Part shown: piece after piece, positions 47,085-55,502 of the stretch
Numbering within the stretch: the first letter of the stretch is position 1
Layout: every line of letters starts with the position of its first letter
NCBI RefSeq assembly: GCF_000753715.1
Contig: NZ_JPER01000001.1
Location: 372,001 to 436,000, forward strand
DNA: 64,000 bases
Reading direction: 5' to 3'
DNA from: Pseudidiomarina salinarum
Lineage (GTDB): Bacteria; Pseudomonadota; Gammaproteobacteria; Enterobacterales; Alteromonadaceae
Notes under the pieces: generated by a model
What the model saw: only the letters and a program-made list of their open reading frames with translations
What the model was told of the DNA's origin: nothing
Databases searched by the model: none
Made by a program: the position numbers and the translations under genes

Positions 47085-48828
47085 CGCCAGGGTAGAGCTG
47101 CGGCAAGTTAGTTTTATCCTGGCTACCGGCACTAGCTTGTTTACTACGTATAGCCGCCTGTAAGGCCCGCCACAGGGCTTTACCTTCCTGCCAGGGGGTT
47201 TGCTTACTGGCATAGCGACAGCTGCTGAGATGGGCAAGCTGGCTGCGGAAAGGGGTATGACCAAAATGGTCGGCTATGGCCGCCAAGCTGGTATCCGCTA
47301 ACTTCAGATGGTGTTGCGCCCAGTGCCGCAGTGCCTGTTCCGCCGCCGCCGCATCATTGCTGTCACAGGCCTGCTTGATTTGCTTCAGCTGCGCCGGCAG
47401 GCTGGTCGTCTCTTCGCTTACCCGCTTTTGTTTGCGCTGCCGTGCGTTGCGTTGCAATAAATACAACCGATAGGCCACCAGCATAGTAACCAGCCATAGC
47501 AGCGCAAACCCCGCCGCCATCAGCTGCCACCACGTAGGTCGTGGTTCTACCACGACTTTTGCTTGTTCTTTTACATCGGGCTCACCGGATACGTCATCAG
47601 CACCAGGCGCTTCCGGTGGCACTGGCTGCAGACCCGAAGGGGCGCTAACCCGCAGTGTTACAGCTTCGGTGGTAGCGTACTGAATACGGCCAGTCTGGGT
47701 GTTGAACCAGGGAATACGTAGTTCGGGAATAGTCAATGAACCTGCGGCCCGGGGAATAACAGCGACGGTGAGTACCTGCTGCGCGATCAGACTGTTATTG
47801 CGTTCGGTGCTGGCTGACTGCGGGCTTTCGGCGTAGACACTGGCATTATCAATATCGGGGGCCTGGAGCCGGGGCATCTGATCCGGACCTACCCCGACTA
47901 CGGTCAGGCGATAACTCAACGTCAGTGGCTGACCGACGGGAATCTCACTCGGCACCTGTTCATCGTTTAATTCCAGTTCCAGACTCAGCGTAGCTAGCTG
48001 CACCGGCAGCCACTGGGCATCTTCCGGCCAGTTATCGGGTACCGGCAGTACCCGCAGCGGGATGTCTTCGGTGGCGGTGGTCACCTGCTCGGTTGAATTA
48101 AAGGACGAGAAGACCGAGCCTGGGCTGGACACCGTGATCTGGCCATTGAACACCGGCCCCTGAATGCTCAGATCGCCGGAACGTTGTGGGGTGATCAGAT
48201 AGGTGCGCTGAAAGACCTGGAAGCGGCGACCGTTAATAATTTCATAGGTTTCTTTATCGGCGCCGAGCTGGCTGATCTCGGCGCTCTCAAGCTGCGGGGG
48301 GATGATATTCCCGCTTTGCAGATTGGCGGCCAGATAAAGCCGCGCAGTAAGTTTAACCTGCTGCTGTAAATAGACCTCACTGGCATCAATGCTGGCCTTC
48401 ATAAACACATCACGTTGCTCGGCCTGGCTGGTATTGTCACCGGCCGCCACCACTTTAAGCTCAATTGGCTGACTGCTGGCATTATCCAGGGTAATGGCCG
48501 GAATCTGGTAGCTGCCCGGCTCAGGAGCCTGCAATAAGGTCCGAAACTCTGTGGTGCGGCTCACTTCACCGTTAATAATCTGCGTGCTGGTACTGGTACT
48601 GGTATTTAATACGCGGAAGGGATCCAGTTTCGCACCAGGTTGCCAGGCGCTGCCGGATAGCGCATCGTTGACCGTCAGCGAAAGCACGAAGGTTTCGCCG
48701 GCGATCACGGGGTTCTTGTCGATACTGGCATTGACCTCGGTGGTCACATTCGCGGGCTGCGCCTGCGACTGGGCAATGCCGGTCAGGAACAATGCGGTTA
48801 TCAGGATTAGCATGAAGCGCTTTGGCAT
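47062..48828 (-). CDS. batD: BatD-like protein
   Basis: A 588-residue exported membrane protein, last gene of the Bat operon. The signal peptide begins MPKRFMLILITALFLTG. Several Ig-like beta domains follow (about 30-400), with the conserved start VNASIDKNPVIAGETFVLSLTVND and FQVFQRTYLITPQRSGDLSI. A transmembrane helix near residues 430-452 and a cytoplasmic basic/helical tail complete it. Bat proteins are linked to stress tolerance and interact around MoxR; the mechanism is unsettled. ATG 48828 follows the batB/C stop by five bases; the longer GTG start at 48840 would overlap that gene. Confidence 0.85.
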   Translation of the reverse strand: MPKRFMLILITALFLTGIAQSQAQPANVTTEVNASIDKNPVIAGETFVLSLTVNDALSGSAWQPGAKLDPFRVLNTSTSTSTQIINGEVSRTTEFRTLLQAPEPGSYQIPAITLDNASSQPIELKVVAAGDNTSQAEQRDVFMKASIDASEVYLQQQVKLTARLYLAANLQSGNIIPPQLESAEISQLGADKETYEIINGRRFQVFQRTYLITPQRSGDLSIQGPVFNGQITVSSPGSVFSSFNSTEQVTTATEDIPLRVLPVPDNWPEDAQWLPVQLATLSLELELNDEQVPSEIPVGQPLTLSYRLTVVGVGPDQMPRLQAPDIDNASVYAESPQSASTERNNSLIAQQVLTVAVIPRAAGSLTIPELRIPWFNTQTGRIQYATTEAVTLRVSAPSGLQPVPPEAPGADDVSGEPDVKEQAKVVVEPRPTWWQLMAAGFALLWLVTMLVAYRLYLLQRNARQRKQKRVSEETTSLPAQLKQIKQACDSNDAAAAEQALRHWAQHHLKLADTSLAAIADHFGHTPFRSQLAHLSSCRYASKQTPWQEGKALWRALQAAIRSKQASAGSQDKTNLPQLYPGASGHQGR

Positions 48829-48833
48829 TAGGG

Positions 48834-50642
48834 TTACCACTGTTTCTCAACTCCTCGAGGGGGCCGCTGCTGGCGGCGTTTTTGTGCTTCAAGTTGCATT
48901 TTATTACGAAGCAGAACGGCCGGATCATCTTCAATACGGTTCAACCACTGCTTAAGTTGCTGACGTTGTTCCTCGGTAAGATCACGTCCCTCAGCAGTCG
49001 CCTGCTGCTCACCGGTGGCTGCGGGTTCAGCAGCATCGGCTTGCTGTTCTTGCTGCTCGGCACTTTGGTCTTCTTCCTGACCATCCTGCTCACTCTGTTG
49101 CTCGTCATCCTGCTGATCGCCTTCAGCCGGTGGCTGGGCACCTTCAGGTGTTTCTGACTGCTGCCCGGAGTCGGATTCCTGCTGGCTGTCGGACTGCTGC
49201 TCGCCGCTGTCGTCCTGTTGCCCGGACTCGCCGGACTGTGAGTCGCCTTCTTGCTGTTCCTGTTGTTGCTGCTCGGCCAGTTTTTCAGCCAGTTGCTGGT
49301 TTTCAGCCGCGCGTGACCAGCCGGGACGGCGTTCCAGTGCTTCACCGTAGGCCTGGGCAGCTTCATCATAGCGCTGCAGCTGCATGAGCGCATTACCCTG
49401 ATTATAAAAGCCTTCGGCACTGGTCATCTGGGAGAAATCAGTCAGTGCCGCTTCATAATTTCCGGCCCGGTAGTTGGCTGTGCCGCGCTGCCAGGGATCT
49501 TCGGCGATAGTCGCGGCGCGCTCATAGTTTTCTTTTTGCAGGGCCTGGTCGGCTTGCTGATAGGGCGTTTGCCAGAGTTGCTGGTCCCAGCTGAGGCCTT
49601 GCTGATCCTGACTGTAGGCGGGGGTAACAGGAGCGGCGAGCAACACAACTAACATGAATGACACCACGCCACGGCGGGCCGCAGGCAGAATCAGCAGTAC
49701 CACTAACAAGAGCAGCCAGGGTCCGCGATCCAGCCACTGATCACCGGCCTGTTGCTCAGCGTCTTTACCGCGGCGCTCAAGCGTTGGTAGATCGGTCAGA
49801 TAGGTGAGATCCTGCTGATCGGTACGGATCATCGCAAAGCGGCCGTCAGTGAGTTGCGCCAGGCTCTCGAGCCGCTGTGGATAAAGCTGTGGCAGCACCA
49901 CCTGACCACTGGCATCGCGCAGTAAAGTACCATCGGTGAGCCTGATCGGCGCACCGGCCTGCGTACCGATACCGAGAATTGAAAGACGGTGGTCATGCTG
50001 ACGTAGAAAGCGGGTCAGTTCTTGCTGATCCCGGGTATCGATGCCATCGGTCAGCCAGTATATATCGCCCTGCGGGTAGCCCGAATCCACCAGCAGCCGG
50101 TTGGCCAGCGTCAGCGCACGCAGCGGGTAGCTACCTTGTTCCGGCATAATCTCCGGGCTCAGTGCGCGGATTAAGTTGGTCAGGTTAGCGCCATCGCCGG
50201 TGAGCGGGCTGATGATATACGCATCACCGGCATAGGCAATCAGACCGGTCTCACCGTCGAGGTAGCGGGTGACCAGGTCCATGGCTTTGTAGCGCATTTG
50301 CGTCAGACGGTCAGGCTCAATATCGGTGCTGCGCATGGACATCGACAGATCAAGAATAACGACCTGGCCATTATCAAGCTGATAGACCGGTTGCGGCAGC
50401 CGCTCCCAGGTGGGGCCGGCCAGAGCCAGCACCGACAAAGTCAGCGCCGTTGGCGCGAACCAGCGGGAAATACGAAGCCCTTGCTGCTGCCCCTTATCGA
50501 CCAGCAGTTCGGCCAGATGGGCTGGCAGAATATCGCGCCAGCCACCGTGACGGCCTTGTTGGCGCCATAACAGCCAGGTCAGAACCGCTACCAGCAGTAA
50601 CGCCAGCAGCCACCAGGGACGAATAAAGTGGAAATCAGCCAT
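48834..50642 (-). CDS. batB: BatB-BatC fusion: VWA domain plus TPR membrane protein
   Basis: A 602-residue inner-membrane protein. Two N-terminal helices (about 7-25 and 61-78) precede a von Willebrand A domain with the metal-binding MIDAS start ILDLSMSMRSTD (about 95) and YWLTDGIDTRD. Helices near 307-345 follow, then a TPR pair (NYRAGNYEAALTDF, GFYNQGNALMQLQRYDEAAQAYGEAL). A long Gln/Glu/Asp/Ser low-complexity tract (about 455-545) is followed by an RNKMQLEAQKRRQQRP end. BatB and BatC are separate in Bacteroides and joined here. It overlaps BatA by 8 bases. Confidence 0.88.
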   Translation of the reverse strand: MADFHFIRPWWLLALLLVAVLTWLLWRQQGRHGGWRDILPAHLAELLVDKGQQQGLRISRWFAPTALTLSVLALAGPTWERLPQPVYQLDNGQVVILDLSMSMRSTDIEPDRLTQMRYKAMDLVTRYLDGETGLIAYAGDAYIISPLTGDGANLTNLIRALSPEIMPEQGSYPLRALTLANRLLVDSGYPQGDIYWLTDGIDTRDQQELTRFLRQHDHRLSILGIGTQAGAPIRLTDGTLLRDASGQVVLPQLYPQRLESLAQLTDGRFAMIRTDQQDLTYLTDLPTLERRGKDAEQQAGDQWLDRGPWLLLLVVLLILPAARRGVVSFMLVVLLAAPVTPAYSQDQQGLSWDQQLWQTPYQQADQALQKENYERAATIAEDPWQRGTANYRAGNYEAALTDFSQMTSAEGFYNQGNALMQLQRYDEAAQAYGEALERRPGWSRAAENQQLAEKLAEQQQQEQQEGDSQSGESGQQDDSGEQQSDSQQESDSGQQSETPEGAQPPAEGDQQDDEQQSEQDGQEEDQSAEQQEQQADAAEPAATGEQQATAEGRDLTEEQRQQLKQWLNRIEDDPAVLLRNKMQLEAQKRRQQRPPRGVEKQW

Positions 50643-51621
50643 GACGGAGCCTCCACGGACGCAGCCGGGCGATTAACCATAGTACAGCCAGCAACCAGGC
50701 CAGGCTCGCCGGCCAGTAAAATAAAGCTGATTGCGGCCGCCGTAGTTGCTCATCACCGGTAACTGGCTCGTAGGCATCCAGCAAGGCGTAAATTTGCTCA
50801 AGTTCTTCGGTGCTGCGGGCGCGGAAATATTCTCCGCCGGTGCGTTCGGCCAGGGAGCGCAGCATATCCTCGTCGAGATCGCGACTCGGATTGACCCGGC
50901 GTTTACCGAAAAAGCCCTCGACCACGACTTCATCGGCGCCAACGCCGATAGCGTAAATTTTAACATCATAGTACTCGGCTAACTGCAGGGCCTGTTCAGG
51001 GGACACATCACCGGCGGTATTCTGCCCGTCGGTGAGTAGGATCAGAATCTTGTTGGAATCATCCCGCTGGCGGAAGCGTTTGACGCTGAGGGCAATAGCG
51101 TCACCGATGGCGGTACGTTCGCCGATTAAACGCAATGAGGCCTCTTGCAGCAATTGCTCTACAGTACGGCGGTCGTAGGTCATTGGTGCCTGCACATAAG
51201 CGGTATCCGCAAACAGGATAAGCCCGAGCCGATCACCGGTGCGCCGGGCAATAAAATCAGTCATCACGCTTTTGACCATAGTCAGCCGGTTAACGGCCTG
51301 GCCATTGATGGTCATGTCGGCGATTTCCATACTGCCGGATAAATCCACTGCCAGCATCATCTCCCGTGCTTCGCTGCGCACCGCCACGGGCTCGCCCAGC
51401 CACTGTGGGCGGCACAGGGCGAGCAGCAACAGGCTCCAGATAAGTAATGGCAGGAGTAAAGACAAGTAGCGCCGGCTGCGGTGCTCCCGGGCGGCCGTAG
51501 CCTTTGGCAATGTGGGCACCCGCAGGCTGGAAAAGCGCTGCCGCCGTGCTGGCAGCAACCACCAGATCAGCAACGGCAGGGGCCATAGCAGGGCCAGCCA
51601 GGGCCAGGCAAACTCAATCAT
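50635..51621 (-). CDS. batA: BatA: VWA domain membrane protein
   Basis: A 328-residue inner-membrane protein. It begins MIEFAWPWLALLWPLPLLIWWLLPA, with two N-terminal helices. A VWA domain follows with MIDAS residues in LAVDLSGSMEIAD (about 91-103), ILLTDGQNTAGD and the conserved TAIGDAIALSV. A C-terminal helix lies near 300-320. GGGAG seven bases before ATG 51621 supports this start; a longer frame from 51696 has no support. It overlaps both neighbours, so translation is coupled. MoxR-linked VWA proteins are thought to aid metal insertion or complex assembly; the target here is unknown. Confidence 0.9.
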   Translation of the reverse strand: MIEFAWPWLALLWPLPLLIWWLLPARRQRFSSLRVPTLPKATAAREHRSRRYLSLLLPLLIWSLLLLALCRPQWLGEPVAVRSEAREMMLAVDLSGSMEIADMTINGQAVNRLTMVKSVMTDFIARRTGDRLGLILFADTAYVQAPMTYDRRTVEQLLQEASLRLIGERTAIGDAIALSVKRFRQRDDSNKILILLTDGQNTAGDVSPEQALQLAEYYDVKIYAIGVGADEVVVEGFFGKRRVNPSRDLDEDMLRSLAERTGGEYFRARSTEELEQIYALLDAYEPVTGDEQLRRPQSALFYWPASLAWLLAVLWLIARLRPWRLRHG

Positions 51622-52114
51622 GGCCGGCTCCCTTTTGTGGGGGTAGCGCGGAGCGCAGCCAATAACGGGCAAATCGACGGTAACTGTCGACGGCATCCTG
51701 GTAGGCGTCGCTACCGCTAGCCGGATCCTGGAAATTTTGTTGTTGTACCGGCGTCAGCCAGGCGGTGGCCTCGGCACGCCGACGGCGGGGCAGTTGCTGC
51801 ACCAGAAACTGCCACCAGTCGGATCCGGACAGCGCGGCGACACGCGTAGCCGGAAAATAACCAAGCATGGCTTGCTTCAGTAGTAGCGTGACCGCCGGCA
51901 AACTGGCGGGTGGCTGTTGCTGCAACTGTTTGAGTGCGGCATTGCGGATTCGGCGTCGCCGGTGCCGGCGGACGATAAGGACAAGGGTTAGCGCCAGCAA
52001 GGTCACTACCAGCACTGCCAGCAGGTACCAGCCCGGCGCTAACGGCCACCAGCTGGCTGCTGGCGGGGTAACGATATCGTGCATCTCAGGCAGCGCGGAT
52101 GGATTGTCGATCAT
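51614..52114 (-). CDS. DUF4381 family membrane protein
   Basis: A 166-residue protein with one transmembrane helix (about 30-52, GWYLLAVLVVTLLALTLVLIV) followed by an Arg-rich cytoplasmic domain (RRHRRRRIRNAALKQL, WWQFLVQQLPRRRRAEATAWLT). DUF4381 proteins always accompany MoxR, DUF58 and VWA genes; their function is not known. ATG 52114 overlaps the DUF58 stop (ATGA) and has GGAGG seven bases upstream. Confidence 0.85.
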   Translation of the reverse strand: MIDNPSALPEMHDIVTPPAASWWPLAPGWYLLAVLVVTLLALTLVLIVRRHRRRRIRNAALKQLQQQPPASLPAVTLLLKQAMLGYFPATRVAALSGSDWWQFLVQQLPRRRRAEATAWLTPVQQQNFQDPASGSDAYQDAVDSYRRFARYWLRSALPPQKGAGHD

Positions 52115-53067
52115 GCCATGACCTCCGGCCACTGCGCTTCGAGAGCGCGTGCGGCATCCACTTCACGTAGCTGCAGGTTGCTGCGCTTAAAACGCCCGGC
52201 CAGTTCAAGCTGACGTTGTTGGGCGGCATGCTGGTAGGCGGTGCGTTCGGCGCTGGACCAGGCAGGCAAGGCGAGGCGCTGGTGGCCGTCAGTCAGGGTG
52301 AGGTTGTAGGCCTGCAGATTTGCCGGGAGTTCACGCTCAAGCGGGTCAAACAGCTGCAGTGGGTAGACCTGGCAATGGCGCTGCAAGGCCTGACACAGAT
52401 TGAAGGTATCATCATCTGCCGCCAGCCAGTCGCTGATCAGATAGATAATAGTACCGGGCCGGGCGACCTGGCGGGCGCGGCTGAGCAAATCATTCAGCAG
52501 GCCAGGCTGGGGTGGCGCTTGCTGCTGCCAGTCGGTAACGCTTTCCTGTTGCAGTTCAACCAGGCTGTGAATGATGCGCATCACGCCTTGCTGGCGCGCC
52601 TGAGGCCGACTCTCGAGGTGCCGGCCAGGGCGACCAATAATGGCGCCAACCCGATCGCCTCTGGCGATCGCCTGCCAGCTCAGGGCTGCGACCAGATGGC
52701 AGGCCTGCACGGATTTCAGCAGCAAGCCAGAACCAAAATGCTGAGAGTGATCGAGATCAACGACAAACATAATCGGGCGTTCGCGTTCTTCGCGAAACAG
52801 CTTGGTATGCGGCGTGCCAGTGCGGGCGGTAACCCGCCAGTCGATCGCGCGGATATCGTCGCCGGCCTGGTAATGGCGAACCTCGTCAAACTCCATCCCG
52901 CGACCCTTGTGTTTACTGAGCAAAACGCCGGCCTGGCTTTTCGGTGGATGCAGCCGGTTATGGCGGCTGAATGCCGCTACTTTACTGCGGTAATAAAGCA
53001 GTTCAGCGCTACCGACGGTAACGCCGTTACTGTGCCAGTTCTCTAACCAGGAGCTGCTGTCGGTCAT
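52111..53067 (-). CDS. DUF58 domain protein
   Basis: A 318-residue cytosolic protein. The DUF58 signature is clear: KGRGMEFDEVRHYQAGDDIRAIDWRVTARTG (about 55-85) followed by KLFREERERPIMFVVDLDHS. The latter is a VWA-like fold whose MIDAS is degenerate (DLDHSQ). DUF58 proteins act with MoxR ATPases. Its ATG shares one base with the moxR stop. Confidence 0.9.
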   Translation of the reverse strand: MTDSSSWLENWHSNGVTVGSAELLYYRSKVAAFSRHNRLHPPKSQAGVLLSKHKGRGMEFDEVRHYQAGDDIRAIDWRVTARTGTPHTKLFREERERPIMFVVDLDHSQHFGSGLLLKSVQACHLVAALSWQAIARGDRVGAIIGRPGRHLESRPQARQQGVMRIIHSLVELQQESVTDWQQQAPPQPGLLNDLLSRARQVARPGTIIYLISDWLAADDDTFNLCQALQRHCQVYPLQLFDPLERELPANLQAYNLTLTDGHQRLALPAWSSAERTAYQHAAQQRQLELAGRFKRSNLQLREVDAARALEAQWPEVMA

Positions 53068-54023
53068 CAGGGTGTCGGAACTTCCTGTAATAGCGTCTTT
53101 AATACATGATCGGGTGTGACACCATCCGCTTCGGCCTGGTAGCTGAGAATAATGCGATGGCGCAGCACATGGGCGTAGACCTGCTGAATATCGTCCGGGG
53201 TAACAAAGTCGCGGCCGTCGAGCCAGGCGCGGGCACGGGCGCAGCGATCCAGCGCAATGGTGGCGCGGGGGCTGGCGCCGTAGCTAATCCAGCGCGCCAG
53301 GGCTTCATCATAGTGTGCGGGTTCGCGGGTGGCTATGACCAGTTGCACCAGGTAATTTTCGACCGTCTCATCCATGTAGATTTCCAGCACTTGGGTACGG
53401 GCACTGAAAATATCCTGCTGACTGAGCGGCTTTGGCATTTGTAACTGCCCATGCAGTTGTTCGCCGCGGTTCAGGCGCAGGATATCTAATTCGGTGTCAG
53501 CCGCCGGGTAGTCCAGGTTCAGTTGCATTAAAAAGCGGTCTAACTGGGCTTCGGGCAGCGGGTAGGTACCTTCCTGCTCCAGTGGGTTCTGGGTTGCCAG
53601 CACCATAAAGAGTGGCGGTAGCGGATATGTTGTCTGGCCCACAGTAATCTGCCGCTCGGCCATTGCCTCTAATAACGCCGACTGCACTTTCGCCGGGGCG
53701 CGGTTAATCTCATCAGCGAGAATAATATTGTGAAACAGCGGCCCTTTCTGGAATACGAACTCACCGGTTTCAGGCCGGTAGATGTCGGTACCGGTAACAT
53801 CGGCAGGCAGCAGATCGGGGGTAAACTGGATACGATGAAAACTGCCTTCCAGCCCCATAGCAAGCGCGTTTACGGCGCGGGTCTTGGCAAGCCCCGGCGG
53901 ACCTTCCACCAGCAAATGGCCATCGGCCAGTATGGCAATCAGCAAGCCTTCGGTAAATTCAGGTTGTCCGAGCACCTGGCTGTTCAGATAGGTGCGTAAT
54001 GCTTGAAATTGTTCGGCTGCCAT
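53067..54023 (-). CDS. MoxR family AAA+ ATPase
   Basis: A 318-residue cytosolic AAA+ chaperone, first gene of the six-gene operon. Walker A VEGPPGLAKTRAVNAL is near residues 35-48, Walker B NIILADEINRAPAKVQ near 105, then sensor 1 (LATQNPLEQEGTYPLPEAQLDRF) and the C-terminal lid. ATG 54023 has GAGGA seven bases upstream; a TTG at 54035 is unlikely. A promoter TTGTTT (54080-54085), 17 bp, TACAGT (54057-54062) is on the minus strand. Family members activate client proteins together with the VWA proteins encoded downstream. Confidence 0.93.
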   Translation of the reverse strand: MAAEQFQALRTYLNSQVLGQPEFTEGLLIAILADGHLLVEGPPGLAKTRAVNALAMGLEGSFHRIQFTPDLLPADVTGTDIYRPETGEFVFQKGPLFHNIILADEINRAPAKVQSALLEAMAERQITVGQTTYPLPPLFMVLATQNPLEQEGTYPLPEAQLDRFLMQLNLDYPAADTELDILRLNRGEQLHGQLQMPKPLSQQDIFSARTQVLEIYMDETVENYLVQLVIATREPAHYDEALARWISYGASPRATIALDRCARARAWLDGRDFVTPDDIQQVYAHVLRHRIILSYQAEADGVTPDHVLKTLLQEVPTP

Positions 54024-54056
54024 GAAATTCCTCAATGTTGTTCATATGCCCGCTAT

Positions 54057-54085
54057 ACTGTAAGGGTGCACTTTACCGAAAACAA
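54057..54085 (-). promoter_or_regulatory. Promoter of the moxR-bat operon
   Basis: Minus strand TTGTTT (54085-54080), 17-bp spacer, TACAGT (54062-54057). It starts 34 bases before the moxR ATG and lies back to back with the fadI promoter. Confidence 0.5.
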
Positions 54086-54096
54086 CGGTTTTATTC

Positions 54097-54124
54097 TTGG
54101 TACAGACCCGTTAAAATTTGTAAT
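54097..54124 (+). promoter_or_regulatory. fadI promoter
   Basis: TTGGTA (54097-54102), 16 bp, TGTAAT (54119-54124), placing +1 near 54131, at the left edge of the FadR operator. Confidence 0.5.
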
Positions 54125-54129
54125 CATTT

Positions 54130-54146
54130 GTGAGGTCAGACCAGAT
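54130..54146. promoter_or_regulatory. FadR operator before fadIJ
   Basis: GTGAGGTCAGACCAGAT matches the FadR consensus AACTGGTCNGACCAGTT, with the central GGTCAGACCAG fully conserved. Centred near +8 of the predicted start, so binding would block transcription until long-chain acyl-CoA releases FadR. Confidence 0.8.
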
Positions 54147-54191
54147 TAGCAATCCTGAGCTCACCGCGCTTCATCGACAGAGGGTTTATTC

Positions 54192-55502
54192 ATGGCAGCA
54201 AGACAGCAGCTGACAACCGCAAAAGGTGATCGCATCGCGATCGTGGCAGGGTTACGCACCCCGTTTGCTAAGCAGGCCAGTTATTTCCACGGCGTTCCGG
54301 CGCTGGATATGGGCAAGATGGTGGTACAGGAGTTACTGAATCGTTACAGCCTGGATCCGGCTGAGGTTGAACTACTGGTATATGGCCAGGTTGTGCAGAT
54401 GCCTTCGGCGCCGAATATTGCGCGCGAAATTGTGCTGGGTACCAGCTTGCCAGTGAGTACCGATGCCTACAGCGTAACCCGGGCCTGTGCGACCAGTTTT
54501 CAGACTCCGGTGAATATTCTTGAGAGCATGCTGGCGGGAAACATCTCCGTGGGTATCGCTGGCGGCGCTGATTCTTCCTCCGTACTGCCCATTACCGTAA
54601 CCCGCAAACTGGCCCGGGCCCTGGTTGATTTAAACAGGGCGCGCAGCCTTGGTGAGCGCTGGTCGATTATCCGTAAGCTGCGCCCTGGTGATTTAAAGCC
54701 GGTGCCGCCGGCGATAGCCGAATACAGTACGGGTATGACCATGGGCGATACCGCCGAACAAATGGCCAAAACCCACAATATCAGTCGCGCCGATCAGGAT
54801 GCGCTGGCACATCGTTCACACACCCTGGCACATGAAGCCTGGGAAGCCGAAAAGCTGAATGACGAAGTGATGACTGCGTACGCTGAACCTTTTAAAGACT
54901 TTTTACGGCGCGATAACACCATTCGCGGCGATAGCAAGATCGATGGCTATGCCAAGTTGCGGCCGGCGTTTGACCGCAAACACGGCTCTGTTACCGCGGC
55001 TAACAGTACGCCGCTCACCGATGGGGCGTCGGCGCTGCTGATGATGACCGAGAGTAAGGCGAAAGCCCTGGGTTACGAGGTGCTGGGCTATATCCGCAGT
55101 TATGCGTTCAGCGCCATAGGCGTTGAGAAGGATATGCTGATGGGGCCGTCGTTTGCCACGCCGATAGCGCTGGACCGGGCCGGTATGAAGCTCAGCGATC
55201 TGGATTTGATTGATATGCATGAAGCCTTCGCGGCGCAAACCCTGGCCAATATTAAGATGTTCGCCAGCAAGAAGTTCGCCCAAGAAAAACTTGGCCGCAG
55301 CGAAGCTATTGGCGAAATTGATATGGACAAATTTAATGTGCTGGGCGGCTCTATCGCGTACGGCCATCCGTTTGCCGCCACTGGCGCGCGGATGATTACC
55401 CAGACGCTGCGCGAACTGCAGCGCCGGGGCGGTGGTACCGCATTAACGACTGCCTGTGCAGCTGGTGGTTTAGGTGCAGCAATGATTCTGGAGAGCAACT
55501 GA
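54192..55502 (+). CDS. fadI: 3-ketoacyl-CoA thiolase, FadI
   Basis: A 436-residue thiolase cleaving 3-ketoacyl-CoA to acetyl-CoA and a shortened acyl-CoA. Nucleophile C99 is in TRACATSF. The catalytic His is in DMHEAFAAQ, and the second Cys/His block near the end is [17 protein letters not shown] and [14 protein letters not shown]. It is FadI rather than FadA, as the protein is longer and precedes fadJ. GAGGG lies before the ATG. The stop shares one base with fadJ (TGATG). Confidence 0.96.
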   Translation: MAARQQLTTAKGDRIAIVAGLRTPFAKQASYFHGVPALDMGKMVVQELLNRYSLDPAEVELLVYGQVVQMPSAPNIAREIVLGTSLPVSTDAYSVTRACATSFQTPVNILESMLAGNISVGIAGGADSSSVLPITVTRKLARALVDLNRARSLGERWSIIRKLRPGDLKPVPPAIAEYSTGMTMGDTAEQMAKTHNISRADQDALAHRSHTLAHEAWEAEKLNDEVMTAYAEPFKDFLRRDNTIRGDSKIDGYAKLRPAFDRKHGSVTAANSTPLTDGASALLMMTESKAKALGYEVLGYIRSYAFSAIGVEKDMLMGPSFATPIALDRAGMKLSDLDLIDMHEAFAAQTLANIKMFASKKFAQEKLGRSEAIGEIDMDKFNVLGGSIAYGHPFAATGARMITQTLRELQRRGGGTALTTACAAGGLGAAMILESN

